A stretch of DNA of 62,975 nucleotides from Lachnospiraceae bacterium UBA4260 (GTDB lineage: Bacteria > Bacillota > Clostridia > Lachnospirales > Lachnospiraceae), in NCBI GenBank assembly GCA_002395235.1, contig DGWK01000025.1, forward strand, positions 1-62,975. The letters are read 5' to 3'. Numbering within the stretch: the stretch's first letter is position 1; every line of letters begins with the position of its first letter. Below the pieces are notes generated by a model. The model saw only the letters and a program-made list of their open reading frames with translations, made no database searches and was not told where the DNA came from. Positions 44,513 through 53,208 of this stretch are shown one piece after another. Position numbers and translations under genes: made by a program.

Positions 44513-45655
44513 TCAGCCCTGCAGCCTCATTCCCGCGCGCACCATGCGGAACATGCGGATCGCGCCCTTATAATACAGATCCTCCGCTTTCTCAAGCGCC
44601 TTTGCCAGCGGCATCGGAGCGTCCACGGTCGTCATGATCGAGTCAATGCCGTGCTCATAGATCTGGTCATATCCTTTGCCCAGGCCGCCGCAGAGCGCTG
44701 TCACCGGAATATCGTACTTCTTTGCTCTGTCGCCGACGCCCTGCATCACCTTGCCAAAACAGCTCTGCCAGTCCGTTCTTCCCTCGCCGGTCACGACCAG
44801 GTCGACGCCCTCCAGGATCTTATCAAAGTCGATCAGGTCCAGGACCGTCTCGATGCCGGACTTCATCTCGGCATTCAGGAAGATCTTCAGCGCTGCGCCG
44901 AGGCCGCCCGCCGCTCCGGTTCCGGGCGTATCGTCGGGATTGATCCCGAACTCCTTAATGATCACGTCGCGGTAGTTGCACATGCCCTTCTCCAGTCTCT
45001 CCAGGATTTCCGGTGTGCCGCCCTTCTGCTTTCCGAAGGTAAAAGTGGCGCCGTCTTTTCCGCAGAGCGGGTTCGTGACATCGCACATAACGGTGAAATG
45101 CGCCTTCTTTGCCTTCTCGTCAAGGCCGCTGACGTCGATGTGGGCTACTTTCTCAAGTTCGCTGCCCTTTCCCTCGAGCACATTTCCGTCCGCGTCCAGG
45201 AAACGAATGCCGAGAGCGCTGGCAAATCCCATGCCGCCGTCATTGGTCGCGGAGCCGCCGATCGCGATGGAGATGTCCGTGTAACCGGCGTCCAGAGCCG
45301 CCTTGACCAGTTCTCCCGTTCCGTAGGTTGTTGTATTGAGAGGATTTCTCAGCTCCTCGGGCACCATGGGAAGTCCGGAGGCCTGGGCCATCTCGAGGAC
45401 CGCCTCCTTGTCGCTCAGTCTTCCGTAATAGGCCATAACCGTCTCCATCAGCGGTCCGTGGACCTCTTCGTAGATCTTCTGGCCTTTTCTGGCGAGGATC
45501 ACCGCATCCGTTGTGCCCTCTCCGCCATCCGCTACCGGAACTCCGAAAGTTTCGCAGGGCCCGAACACCTCGTGTGCCGCTTTGGTCAGAAGCTCCACCG
45601 TCTGCTCGCTGGAAAGTGTTCCCTTAAAAGAATCCGACGCAAATACAAGTTTCAT
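44513..45655 (-). CDS. glxK: Glycerate kinase (GlxK/GarK family)
   Basis: A 380-residue cytosolic kinase that phosphorylates glycerate with ATP. The family start MKLVFASDSFKGTLSS, the GxGDGGEGT-like VADGGEGTTDA, IAIGGSATNDGGMGFA and GTGAAGGLG motifs are intact. It is followed by the GntP permease after 64 bp. The CdaR-like activator gene lies upstream, separated by a terminator, so the kinase-permease pair has its own promoter in the 160-bp gap. Confidence 0.95.
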   Translation of the reverse strand: MKLVFASDSFKGTLSSEQTVELLTKAAHEVFGPCETFGVPVADGGEGTTDAVILARKGQKIYEEVHGPLMETVMAYYGRLSDKEAVLEMAQASGLPMVPEELRNPLNTTTYGTGELVKAALDAGYTDISIAIGGSATNDGGMGFASALGIRFLDADGNVLEGKGSELEKVAHIDVSGLDEKAKKAHFTVMCDVTNPLCGKDGATFTFGKQKGGTPEILERLEKGMCNYRDVIIKEFGINPDDTPGTGAAGGLGAALKIFLNAEMKSGIETVLDLIDFDKILEGVDLVVTGEGRTDWQSCFGKVMQGVGDRAKKYDIPVTALCGGLGKGYDQIYEHGIDSIMTTVDAPMPLAKALEKAEDLYYKGAIRMFRMVRAGMRLQG

Positions 45656-45815
45656 AATTTACCTCCGTTTTGTGTTTTTGTACCATTCTTTTGACGTGCA
45701 ACTTTGGGAAGACTCTTGAAATCTTCGTTTCAAATATTCCTGTAAATTCTGTTTTTCTCTCTTTCTGACCTAATTTTAGCGCCAAAAGTGCAGTAGTCAT
45801 TAATCCTCTGCCAAT

Positions 45816-45860
45816 AAAAAGAACGCAAGTTATTGTGTCAATCACACAAAACTTGCGTTC
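45816..45860 (-). terminator. Terminator after CdaR-like regulator
   Basis: GAACGCAAGTT (45821-45831) pairs exactly with AACTTGCGTTC (45850-45860), with an inner TTGTGT/ACACAA stem. On the minus strand it is followed by UUUUU (45820-45816). Confidence 0.9.
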
Positions 45861-45909
45861 CCATTCTGTTGATATTGATTTTCTTTTTTCGAAGCCCTTC
45901 TCCGACCCG

Positions 45910-47064
45910 CTATTTTGCCAGATAGAGATACAGAAGCTCCATAAATCTTCGGTCGTCCGCGCTCTCCAGCGGATCCAGCCCCAGGTAGTCCTTCATTTTG
46001 TTGTAGCGGTAGACCAGCGTGTTCTTGTGAACATAGAGCTCCCTGGCCGCCTCCGAGAGATTGTAGTTCGTACTCTCAAGGGCCCTGATCAGCTCTACAA
46101 ACTGCCTGCGCTGATCCTCGCCGATCTCTGTGCCGTAAATATAGAAGACCTGCTGCAGTTCCTGCCTGGGGATCAGCGTCCGGAAATACTCCTTGATATA
46201 GTCCGAAAGGAAAATGACTTCCCCCGGGGCGTTTACATGGGACTCCAGCCATTTGCAGTGGCGGTACGCGTAGTAGTACTGGGAAAACCTTTTCTGGAGC
46301 GAACCCACATAGAATACCGCCTTGACGCCCTTGTCCGACAGCCACCTGCGGATGTATTCCAGGTAGTCCTCGATCTCCTCCCGATAATCCGTCAGATTCC
46401 TGCGGCCGTCTACCTTCACTGTCTTGAAGACCAGTAGGTGGGTCTCGTCGATCACGTAGCTGAAGTCCTGCCTCCAGTGGCCCTTTCCTCTTCGCAGCAC
46501 CTCCAGGACGTCCTCCGCCGGCGGAAGCTTCCGGCTTCGGCCTTCTTCTTCCTTCGGCCTTCGGAGCCTGCACAGCACCGGCACTCTCACAAGTTCCTCA
46601 TCGTACTCGAGCTGCCTGGCGATTCCCCTTATTTCTGTGGAATCCGCGTACTGTCCCTGGGTCAGAAGACTCAGAAAATGTTCTTTTCTTGTTCTGCGCA
46701 GACGGATCTGCTCCTGCTGCTTTTCATACCGGAGCATAGCCTCCATCGCCATGCGCGTGATCATCGCCACGTCCCGGATCTTATCGGGGTCGCCGGTCAC
46801 GCCGACGACCCCTTCCTTTCGTCCTTCATGGAGGATCGCCATATTGATGCCCGGGAGCACCCCCGGATAGGTCCTGTCATCATGGACCACGATCACGTCC
46901 TTGGAGCCGTGAATGATGCGGTCCGCCACTTCGTGATAGGTTCCGACTCGCTCCGGATCCCGGCTTGCTATGATCACGCCTGTCTCATCCATAATGTTGA
47001 TATTGTATTCCGTGTACTGCGTGACCTGCTCTATAAATCTTCTTGCCAGTTCCGCCTCTATCAT
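45910..47064 (-). CDS. CdaR-type sugar diacid regulator
   Basis: A 384-residue protein. The N-terminal diacid-recognition domain (about 1-135) includes QYTEYNINIMDETGVIIASR and GVVGVTGDP. The C terminus has a PucR-type HTH (AARELYVHKNTLVYRYNKMKDYLG, about 340-365). ATG at 47064 follows a G-rich site; the longer open frame reads through the palindromic repeat. CdaR proteins sense glucarate/glycerate-like acids and activate their uptake and kinase genes, which here are the next two genes. Confidence 0.92.
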   Translation of the reverse strand: MIEAELARRFIEQVTQYTEYNINIMDETGVIIASRDPERVGTYHEVADRIIHGSKDVIVVHDDRTYPGVLPGINMAILHEGRKEGVVGVTGDPDKIRDVAMITRMAMEAMLRYEKQQEQIRLRRTRKEHFLSLLTQGQYADSTEIRGIARQLEYDEELVRVPVLCRLRRPKEEEGRSRKLPPAEDVLEVLRRGKGHWRQDFSYVIDETHLLVFKTVKVDGRRNLTDYREEIEDYLEYIRRWLSDKGVKAVFYVGSLQKRFSQYYYAYRHCKWLESHVNAPGEVIFLSDYIKEYFRTLIPRQELQQVFYIYGTEIGEDQRRQFVELIRALESTNYNLSEAARELYVHKNTLVYRYNKMKDYLGLDPLESADDRRFMELLYLYLAK

Positions 47065-47087
47065 GCCGGGACATCCCCCCCTATATT

Positions 47088-47172
47088 CAAGGCTCGCGAA
47101 GCGAGCCGCTGCGCCGCATGCGGGTTGCCGACAGCGGCAAGGTCCAACCGTTTTCCGCACGCGTGTGCATCA
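47088..47172. repeat. Dispersed palindromic repeat (copy B)
   Basis: Close match to copy A at 31921-32000: GGCTCGCGAAGCGAGCC palindrome, then GCTGCGCCGCATGCGG, and the identical end CCGCACGCGTGTGCATCA. It fills the gap between the VWA gene and the CdaR-like gene. Confidence 0.8.
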
Positions 47173-47174
47173 TC

Positions 47175-49169
47175 TTACCAGTCGAAATCCGTATCGGAAT
47201 CGATTCCCACGTGCAGTTCTTTCGCTGTCCGCCTGAGGATCTCAGGCAGCTTGTAGAGATCTGCCTTGTTCATCTCTCTGATCTCCTCTCCCAGCTCATC
47301 GCAGAACTTCTGTGCCTTCTTTACATCCTCCTCCGTGATCTTGTCGGACCCCCGGAGCTTCTCCGCGCATACATAGACCACATAGGCGAGCCTGAGATTA
47401 TCTGTATAGCTCTCCTCCGCGGAGGGAATCGCGTACTCGATCTCCTTGCTCGTGTCCTCCAGCGGCTCTTTGTATCGGACCTTCACGGTTCCAAGCTCGG
47501 AAGATCCCGTCGTCACCATCTTCGTGTACTTGAATCCGCTCTCCACCGGTTTGCCGCTCTCCCTAAGGACCAGCTCATAGAGCGCGACGCCGTAGCCGCC
47601 CGAGCCGAAAGGTTCGGAGATCACTTTGTCGTTCACAAAATCTTCGTGGCTGATCTCCCTGTTCTCGAAGCCCAGCAGCCGGTAGCTCTCCACCACCTCG
47701 GGGTTGAACTCGACCTGCGCCTTCACGTCCTTGGCGATGACATTTACCAGCGACGCGTACTCTTCGTCGATACACTTTTTCACGTCCGCGAGATTATTGA
47801 CCGTGCGATAGACGCCGTTCCCGTGCTTGGCAAGTGTCTCCAGCTTGTCATCCTTGTAATTGTACAGCCCTGTGCCGATCACGCTCAGGAACAGATTGCT
47901 CTTTTTCTTCTCCTCGATCAGTTCTTCAAGGCCGCCCCGGTCCGTGATGCCAAAATTCAGATCCCCGTCCGTGATCAGGATCACCTGGTTGTTGCCGTCT
48001 TCCACATACTCCTCTTTGCCGATCTCATAAGCTGTCTCGATACCGGCGGATCCGTAAGTGCCGCCGAAGATCTCAAGGCCCAGCAAAGCCTCCAGCGCCT
48101 TGATCTTGTCCGCCTCTTCCCAGATCCTCATTCCCTTGAGAACAACTTCGTCCCTTGAACTGTATGTGACAAGGCTCAGCTTGTCGCCGGCCTTGAGCTT
48201 GCTGATGATCGTCGCGACCATAGCCTGCGTCTTTTTCGCGTTGCCGCACATGCTCCCGGAGACGTCCAGCAGGATCACAATATTTTGACGCTCCTTTACC
48301 TCTTCCTTCCCCTGGACATTGATATACAGGAGTTTCTTGCCGCCCGTGGAGGCGCACAGCTCATGGGAAATCTTAAATTTCTCCGCCTCTGGCTTCTCGC
48401 TCTGATAGCGGAAATAGTTGAGCATCTCCTCGATCCTTACCATACTCTTGTCAATGCGGCGGTCGCTGCGGAGCTGGTTGAGGATTACGCCGGCGGACGC
48501 CGTGTTGGTCGTCATCCGGAACGTGGAAGTCATATTGACAGCGGCGCTGCGAAATTCCTTCTCCTCGATGGGATCGTATTCATCCGTCTCCATCAGCCTC
48601 TCGGCGAACCGCCTGCTGCGCGGATTCGCTCCTGTGAAAGACGCCGTGCTGCCTGCCGTGGAACCGGCCATAAAACTCATAGAGTCGGCCATCGGAGCTT
48701 CCTCTTCCAGAATACCGGACGCGGATGCCTCCACGGGAGCCGACATGCTGCTCTCTTCCGCATCAAGGCTCGCCTCTCTCAGCACGCGTCTCCTGCCGGC
48801 AGAGGCTCTCCGCGCGGGACTCGGCGCAGGCCTTGCCGATCGCAAAAATGACGGGGTACTCGCCCCGGGCGCCCCCGATGACATATTGCTGCTCTTCTGC
48901 GAGGACGCGGGCGCGGCGACACTACGCAGCAGCCTGCTGATTCTGCCGCCGCGGACCGTCTCCAACTCCTCCTCGCCGTCTCCTTCCGCCAGCTGCGCAA
49001 GGATCCTCTCATATCGTGTACCTATAGTCGTATTTGAGGTCCGGCTGACTCCATAAGTAAACAGCGCCAGAACCGTCGCCGTGCGCTCATCATATCCGAG
49101 GCTGCGATAATAGTCATAATAGTCTCTCTCTTCCTTACTGCGGCTATTCCAATCGACTTCTTTTTTCAT
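47175..49169 (-). CDS. von Willebrand factor A domain protein (YfbK-like)
   Basis: A 664-residue protein. Residues 1-190 are mostly low complexity and include Ser/Ala/Arg-rich stretches. The region about 190-290 resembles the domain before VWA in YfbK. The VWA domain has the MIDAS motif LLDVSGSM (about 303) and ITDGDLNFG. A DUF3520-like region follows, ending in helical sequence. Such proteins bind a metal and act as chaperone-like or adhesion partners. No signal peptide is obvious. A starting 'YDYYRSLGYDERTATVLALFTYG' segment (residues about 18-40) is a likely docking helix. Confidence 0.87.
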   Translation of the reverse strand: MKKEVDWNSRSKEERDYYDYYRSLGYDERTATVLALFTYGVSRTSNTTIGTRYERILAQLAEGDGEEELETVRGGRISRLLRSVAAPASSQKSSNMSSGAPGASTPSFLRSARPAPSPARRASAGRRRVLREASLDAEESSMSAPVEASASGILEEEAPMADSMSFMAGSTAGSTASFTGANPRSRRFAERLMETDEYDPIEEKEFRSAAVNMTSTFRMTTNTASAGVILNQLRSDRRIDKSMVRIEEMLNYFRYQSEKPEAEKFKISHELCASTGGKKLLYINVQGKEEVKERQNIVILLDVSGSMCGNAKKTQAMVATIISKLKAGDKLSLVTYSSRDEVVLKGMRIWEEADKIKALEALLGLEIFGGTYGSAGIETAYEIGKEEYVEDGNNQVILITDGDLNFGITDRGGLEELIEEKKKSNLFLSVIGTGLYNYKDDKLETLAKHGNGVYRTVNNLADVKKCIDEEYASLVNVIAKDVKAQVEFNPEVVESYRLLGFENREISHEDFVNDKVISEPFGSGGYGVALYELVLRESGKPVESGFKYTKMVTTGSSELGTVKVRYKEPLEDTSKEIEYAIPSAEESYTDNLRLAYVVYVCAEKLRGSDKITEEDVKKAQKFCDELGEEIREMNKADLYKLPEILRRTAKELHVGIDSDTDFDW

Positions 49170-49307
49170 ATCGTTCTCCTTTCCGAATCCGAACTCTCTT
49201 TGCTTACATGACCTTCATGCACCTATTGTACTTGTTTCTGATCGGAAATTTGTCGCCCCGCAGGCGACAATCCTGAAAATCGCCCTTTGCCGTCCGCGCC
49301 GTGCGGC

Positions 49308-50090
49308 TTATTTCCCGGCCTTTTTCTTCTGAATATGGTAATTGATCACCGTCGACAGGTGCTCGCCGAGGAGATGCGATCCTACCGTCACGAGCTTCAT
49401 CTTTGTGCCCGGTATGACCAGCATTTTGCCTGCCAGGGCGCCGTCCACGCCTTCTCTCGCGGCCTGCTTCGCCGTGATCTGCCTGCCCGATACAAGGACG
49501 CCCGAGTTTTTATTGAAGGCCGTGTCCACCGGTCCCGGACACAGACAGCAGACTTTCACAGGGCTGCCGGCCTGCCGCAGCTCCTCGTGGATCGCCTCTG
49601 TCAGCCTCACCACATAATTCTTGGACGCGTAATAACTCGAAAAGGTTGGGCCCGACGTAAATCCCGCGCAGGAGCCGACGTTGAGCAGCACGCCGTGTCC
49701 GTTCTTCACCATTTCTCTCAGAAACAGCTTGGACAAAATATGGACCGACGTCACGTTGAGATCAATGAGCGTCAGTTCCTTCTCCAGATCCGTATCGAGA
49801 AAAAGTCCGTACACGCCCATTCCGGCATTATTGACAACAAAATCAATATTTTGGCTTCCGGCCTGCGCGCAGCACTCCTCGAAGAGGCGCAGGCATTCCT
49901 CCCGCTTCGACAGGTCCGCGGGAATGACCAGGACCTTCCTGTCCGGATATTTGTTTATGATCTGTCCGCGCAGTTTCTGCAGACGGTCCTCCCGCCTCGC
50001 TGTCATGATCAGGTCGTACCCTTTAACTGCAAGATATTTGGCGATCTCCAGACCGATTCCGGCACTGGCGCCGGTGACAAGTGCATACAT
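49308..50090 (-). CDS. Short-chain dehydrogenase/reductase (SDR)
   Basis: A 260-residue NAD(P)-dependent oxidoreductase. The Rossmann motif TGASAGIGLEIAK (about 8-20), VNNAGMGVYG (about 88) and catalytic Ser-Tyr-Lys with FSSYYASKNYVV (about 155) are complete. Classical SDR length. Substrate unknown; similar proteins in this group (DltE/YqjQ-like) act on lipids or ketones. Single gene; SDR start is next to a short palindromic stretch. Confidence 0.93.
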   Translation of the reverse strand: MYALVTGASAGIGLEIAKYLAVKGYDLIMTARREDRLQKLRGQIINKYPDRKVLVIPADLSKREECLRLFEECCAQAGSQNIDFVVNNAGMGVYGLFLDTDLEKELTLIDLNVTSVHILSKLFLREMVKNGHGVLLNVGSCAGFTSGPTFSSYYASKNYVVRLTEAIHEELRQAGSPVKVCCLCPGPVDTAFNKNSGVLVSGRQITAKQAAREGVDGALAGKMLVIPGTKMKLVTVGSHLLGEHLSTVINYHIQKKKAGK

Positions 50091-50226
50091 AGTCCACCTC
50101 CAAGAAACCTTACTGCCATTTGTTCTTTTTACTATAGCACAAAAACAACCTCCGTACTCACAATGGAGCCGGAGGCCTGTCTTATTTATCTGTGTCCCGA
50201 AGCGCTGTGCGCTTACGCTATTCTGA

Positions 50227-50526
50227 TCAGATCTTCTTGGTATATTCTTTATAAATGAATGCGTAGCAGGTGCCGCCGCGGGGATCGTTGATCAGCAGTC
50301 TGTACCACTTGCCGTCGCTGGTGATGCCGTCGACTTTCAGCTTGTGGCCGTACTCATAGGTCTTGGCGATCGGTCCGTCGGGAGTATATCTGCAGTTCAG
50401 GCTCGAAGCCGTGACCTTTACCCAGATCGGGGTGATCGCTTTGACTGAGATCTCCTGTCTTCCTACGCCGCCGGTAACCTGATCCAGTTCCTCTGCATTC
50501 ATCTTGTTTTCCATCATGTCGCTCAT
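50227..50526 (-). CDS. Double-glycine-leader SH3b peptide (copy 1)
   Basis: A 99-residue protein. The leader ending MNAEELDQVTGG is a double-glycine type signal cut by ABC transporters with a C39 peptidase. The mature part, about 79 residues, is an SH3b domain: VTASSLNCRYTPDGPIAKTY, then GKWYRLLI and GGTCYAFIY. Two Cys may form a disulfide outside the cell. A near copy lies at 52578-52874. No transporter is in the window. It is likely exported, acting at the cell wall or as a signal or bacteriocin-like peptide. Confidence 0.86.
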   Translation of the reverse strand: MSDMMENKMNAEELDQVTGGVGRQEISVKAITPIWVKVTASSLNCRYTPDGPIAKTYEYGHKLKVDGITSDGKWYRLLINDPRGGTCYAFIYKEYTKKI

Positions 50527-50633
50527 TTTTTTATCTCCTTTTTGTGCGGGTCTGTCTGACCGTTAAAACATTGTTTTTTGCCTTACACATATATATACTG
50601 CTGCCCGGCATAAAATCCACCCCAAAAATTTAT

Positions 50634-50662
50634 TTGACATTTTCTTTCGTTTTGGGTACAAT
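50634..50662 (+). promoter_or_regulatory. Sigma-A promoter of tRNA-Leu genes
   Basis: TTGACA (50634-50639) and TACAAT (50657-50662) with the ideal 17-bp spacing, 11 bp before the first tRNA. Confidence 0.88.
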
Positions 50663-50673
50663 ATCATCTGTTC

Positions 50674-50756
50674 GCAGGAGTGGCGGAATGGCAGACGCGC
50701 AGGCTTCAGGTGCCTGTTATGGCAACATAGTGTGGGTTCAAGTCCCATCTCCTGCA
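50674..50756 (+). tRNA. tRNA-Leu (CAG)
   Basis: Acceptor stem GCAGGAG/CTCCTGC, D-arm GGCGGAATGGCAGACGC, anticodon loop TTCAGGT with CAG, long variable arm typical of Leu, and T-loop GGTTCAAGTCC. The CCA end is not encoded. Confidence 0.95.
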
Positions 50757-50782
50757 TCTTCTGTCACACATTGCAGGAATAA

Positions 50783-50866
50783 GCGGAAGTGTCGGAACTG
50801 GCAGACGAGCAAGACTAAGGATCTTGTGGTGGATACACCGTGTGGGTTCAAGTCCCATCTTCCGCA
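50783..50866 (+). tRNA. tRNA-Leu (AAG)
   Basis: Acceptor stem GCGGAAG/CTTCCGC, anticodon loop CTAAGGA with AAG, long variable arm, T-loop GGTTCAAGTCC. Located 26 bp after the first tRNA-Leu and transcribed with it. CCA not encoded. Confidence 0.95.
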
Positions 50867-50874
50867 TCATAAAG

Positions 50875-50912
50875 CCCGGAATCATTGAGCATTCAATGAA
50901 TCCGGGTTTTTT
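50875..50912 (+). terminator. Terminator of tRNA-Leu operon
   Basis: CCCGGAATCATTGA pairs with TCAATGAATCCGGG around a 4-base loop and is followed by six T residues. Confidence 0.92.
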
Positions 50913-51050
50913 GTTTCCCTCGTCCCAATGTTTTTTTGTAATTTTATTGTTTTTTCCCCGTCTGTTTTTTTAGAAGCTGTCTCCGACAGTTTCCAATCCG
51001 CATTTCTAATACGGTCTTATGTCACATCAACTGTTTTCGAAAGGAGTTAT

Positions 51051-52004
51051 ATGTCTGCAGAAGAGATCAAAACCGCATCCCCCCTGTTAATCGACGACGA
51101 CAATGACGAGATTACTGATGGTATTGACTGCGACACGGACAGTGAAGCTCTTTATACCGCGGAAGACCTCATCGTCTCCGACTCAGTACGGATCTACCTC
51201 AAGGAGATCAGCAACTACCCTCTTCTTACTGCCGAAGAAGAGATTGCGCTCGCCAAGCGCATCGAGGCAGGCGACGCCTACGCCCGCCAGCAGCTTGCGC
51301 AGGCAAATCTCCGGCTTGTTGTAAACATTGCCAAGAGATACAAAAACACTAACCTCCCCTTCCTGGATCTGATCCAGGAAGGCAACATCGGCCTTATGAA
51401 AGCGGTCGACAAATTTGATTACAGGAAAGGCTTCAAGTTTTCCACCTACGCCACCTGGTGGATCAGGCAGGCAATTTCCCGCGCCATCAATGACAAGTCC
51501 CACATAATCCGGATTCCTGTCCATCAGTGCGAGCGGATCAACAAGATCAGGCGCGCGTTCCGGGAACTCTCTCAGGAGCTCGGCCGGGAAGTCACCCCGG
51601 AAGATATCGCCGAGAAGCTCGATATGTCCGTCGAGGAGGTTGACACTTTACTCCGTTACTCTATGGATGCCGTCTCCCTTGATACCCCTGTCGGAGAAGA
51701 ACAGGACAGCCAGCTGAGCGATTACATTCGCGACGAGGGCTCCCTTGAACCTGAGGCAGTGGCTGTCGCCGCCTCAATGAGAGAATCCGTTGTCGGGCTC
51801 TTCGACTGCCTGACCGTCCGTGAAGAAGCGATCCTGCGCCTGCGGTTCGGCCTTGACGACGGCAGGGAGAAGACCCTGGATGAAGTAGGAGGAATTTACG
51901 GCCTCACCCGCGAGAGAATTCGCCAGATCGAGGCCAAGGCGCTCAGAAAACTCCTGATGCGCCAGATGCACAAACACAGAAACCTGCGTGATTATCTCGC
52001 GTGA
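51051..52004 (+). CDS. RNA polymerase sigma factor, sigma-70 group 1/2 (RpoD-like)
   Basis: A 317-residue protein; ATG at 51051 follows AAGGAG by 6 bases. It carries region 1.2 (SVRIYLKEISNYPLLTAEEE), region 2 (LVVNIAKRYKNTNLPFLDLIQEGN and KFSTYATWWIRQAISRAI), region 3 and region 4 (LTVREEAILRLRFGLDDG, TRERIRQIEAKALRKL). It is shorter than the housekeeping sigma because the N-terminal region 1.1 and spacer are missing, so it may be an alternative primary-like factor. Plus-strand, monocistronic, ends in its own terminator. Confidence 0.93.
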   Translation: MSAEEIKTASPLLIDDDNDEITDGIDCDTDSEALYTAEDLIVSDSVRIYLKEISNYPLLTAEEEIALAKRIEAGDAYARQQLAQANLRLVVNIAKRYKNTNLPFLDLIQEGNIGLMKAVDKFDYRKGFKFSTYATWWIRQAISRAINDKSHIIRIPVHQCERINKIRRAFRELSQELGREVTPEDIAEKLDMSVEEVDTLLRYSMDAVSLDTPVGEEQDSQLSDYIRDEGSLEPEAVAVAASMRESVVGLFDCLTVREEAILRLRFGLDDGREKTLDEVGGIYGLTRERIRQIEAKALRKLLMRQMHKHRNLRDYLA

Positions 52005-52063
52005 GTCACGAGAGGGCTGTCGCACTTAGAGAAAGACGAAACACATTTATATGACGTTCAGGT

Positions 52064-52087
52064 GCCGCCGGAGATGTCTCCGGCGGC
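52064..52087 (+). terminator. Terminator of sigma factor gene
   Basis: GCCGCCGGAGA pairs with TCTCCGGCGGC and is followed by ATTTG. It is preceded about 35 bp upstream by a GGCTGTCGCACTT element (52016-52028), also found before two other terminators nearby. Confidence 0.82.
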
Positions 52088-52116
52088 ATTTGTTCAGCAT
52101 TCTCATCCGGCTGCCA

Positions 52117-52252
52117 ACTGCGTTGGATTATTTGAATATTTTTTCTTCCATGGCCCCCATCGGCTTTTCTGGCAGCCGGCACATAATTAAGAAATCAAGG
52201 CAGTTTATTACCTGCGTTGGATTAATAACAAGAATTCTTCCTCCATGGCCCC
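52117..52252. repeat. Imperfect direct repeat in gene-free gap 52005-52577
   Basis: Segments at about 52117-52163 and 52211-52251 both read CTGCGTTGGATTA, then an AT-rich stretch, then CTTC...CCATGGCCCCCAT. The 573-bp gap also holds two terminators and a repeated 3' element, but I see no supported gene in it. Confidence 0.6.
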
Positions 52253-52427
52253 CATACAGGCAGCATATCAAACGCACTGTATGGAGGCCAGCGCCACTGT
52301 AATGAGCCTTATGGTCCAACTTGCCGTGAAAGACTCCGATATTTACAGATTTTTTTGCATTTTGCCTGTTTTCCATGGAGGCAAGCTGACCAAATCTTCC
52401 CCATATGATCCAACCAAATGAAAACGC

Positions 52428-52456
52428 AAAAAAATCCGGCCATTAGGCCGGATTTT
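52428..52456 (-). terminator. Terminator of SH3b copy 2
   Basis: AAAATCCGGCC/GGCCGGATTTT stem with loop ATTA; on the minus strand it ends in a T run (52434-52428). A GGCTGTCACATTT element (52500-52488) stands just upstream in the transcript. Confidence 0.85.
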
Positions 52457-52577
52457 CACTGCTTATTCAGGGTCGTTGCACTCTTACAAATGTGACAGCC
52501 CCACTTTTAATGCCCATTATTGGCGCGCCGATCATGCGCTTCTGTCGAAGGACTCATAAGCGAGTCCGAAATCATGA

Positions 52578-52874
52578 TCAGATCTTCTTGGTGTACTCTT
52601 TGTAGATGAAAGCATAGCAAGTGCCACCGCGAGGATCATTGATCAGCAGTCTGTACCACTTGCCGTCATCAGTGATTCCGTCAACTTTCAGCTTGTGGCC
52701 ATACTCGTAGGTCTTGGCAATCGGTCCGTTGGGGGTATATCTGCAGTTAAGGCTGGATGCTGTAACCTTTACCCAGATAGGTGTGATAGCTTTTACGATA
52801 ATCTCCTGTCTGCCAACGCCGCCTGTAACTTCGTTAAGCTCTTCTGCATTCATTTTATCCATCATTTCGCTCAT
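52578..52874 (-). CDS. Double-glycine-leader SH3b peptide (copy 2)
   Basis: A 98-residue near twin of copy 1. The leader is MNAEELNEVTGG and the mature SH3b domain differs at only a few positions (Asn for Asp near TPNGP, GITDDG for GITSDG). DNA differs at many third positions, so the duplication is not very recent and the protein is under selection. It lies 2.3 kb from copy 1, with the tRNA pair and sigma gene between. A putative promoter is expected in 52875-53097; none is obvious. Confidence 0.86.
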   Translation of the reverse strand: MSEMMDKMNAEELNEVTGGVGRQEIIVKAITPIWVKVTASSLNCRYTPNGPIAKTYEYGHKLKVDGITDDGKWYRLLINDPRGGTCYAFIYKEYTKKI

Positions 52875-53097
52875 TCTAATTCTCCTTTCTAAAAGGTGCG
52901 TGTTCTTTATATCATTATATACTTTTGCGCGTATGGAATTCCATGGTTATTTGGTAATTATTCAGCACCGGATTTCGAAGGAATTCAAAACAAGCGTTCG
53001 GCCTGTACAAACAAATGTACACCTGTTCGATTAGAATCAAATCATAGAAGAAATCAAGAAGAGAGCAACAGTTTCAAAGCTTAATGAGGAGGTCTGC

Positions 53098-53205
53098 ATG
53101 AAGGGATATCTTAATGGAAACGGTTACATGGGTTTGGTTAACGGCCGCTACATTTTGTTTACCAGTGAGGCCGAGTATGAAGAGTACATGGCAGAGGAGG
53201 AGTGA
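53098..53205 (+). CDS. Micro-ORF, Gly/Tyr-rich 35-residue protein
   Basis: ATG at 53098 follows GAGGAGG by 6 bases. The 35-residue product starts MKGYLNGNGYMGLVNGRY, continues with a hydrophobic ILF and ends EYEEYMAEEE. Peptides of this pattern (GY, GLVxGRY, LFxSEAEYEEY) recur in Lachnospiraceae as hypothetical proteins (from memory). Function unknown. It is 3 bp before a second micro-ORF. Confidence 0.8.
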   Translation: MKGYLNGNGYMGLVNGRYILFTSEAEYEEYMAEEE

Positions 53206-53208
53206 GCG

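Noticed and set aside
52128..52376. An 82-residue minus-strand frame in the gap after the sigma gene
   Set aside because: No ribosome binding site, and it runs across the imperfect direct repeat; composition does not look coding.
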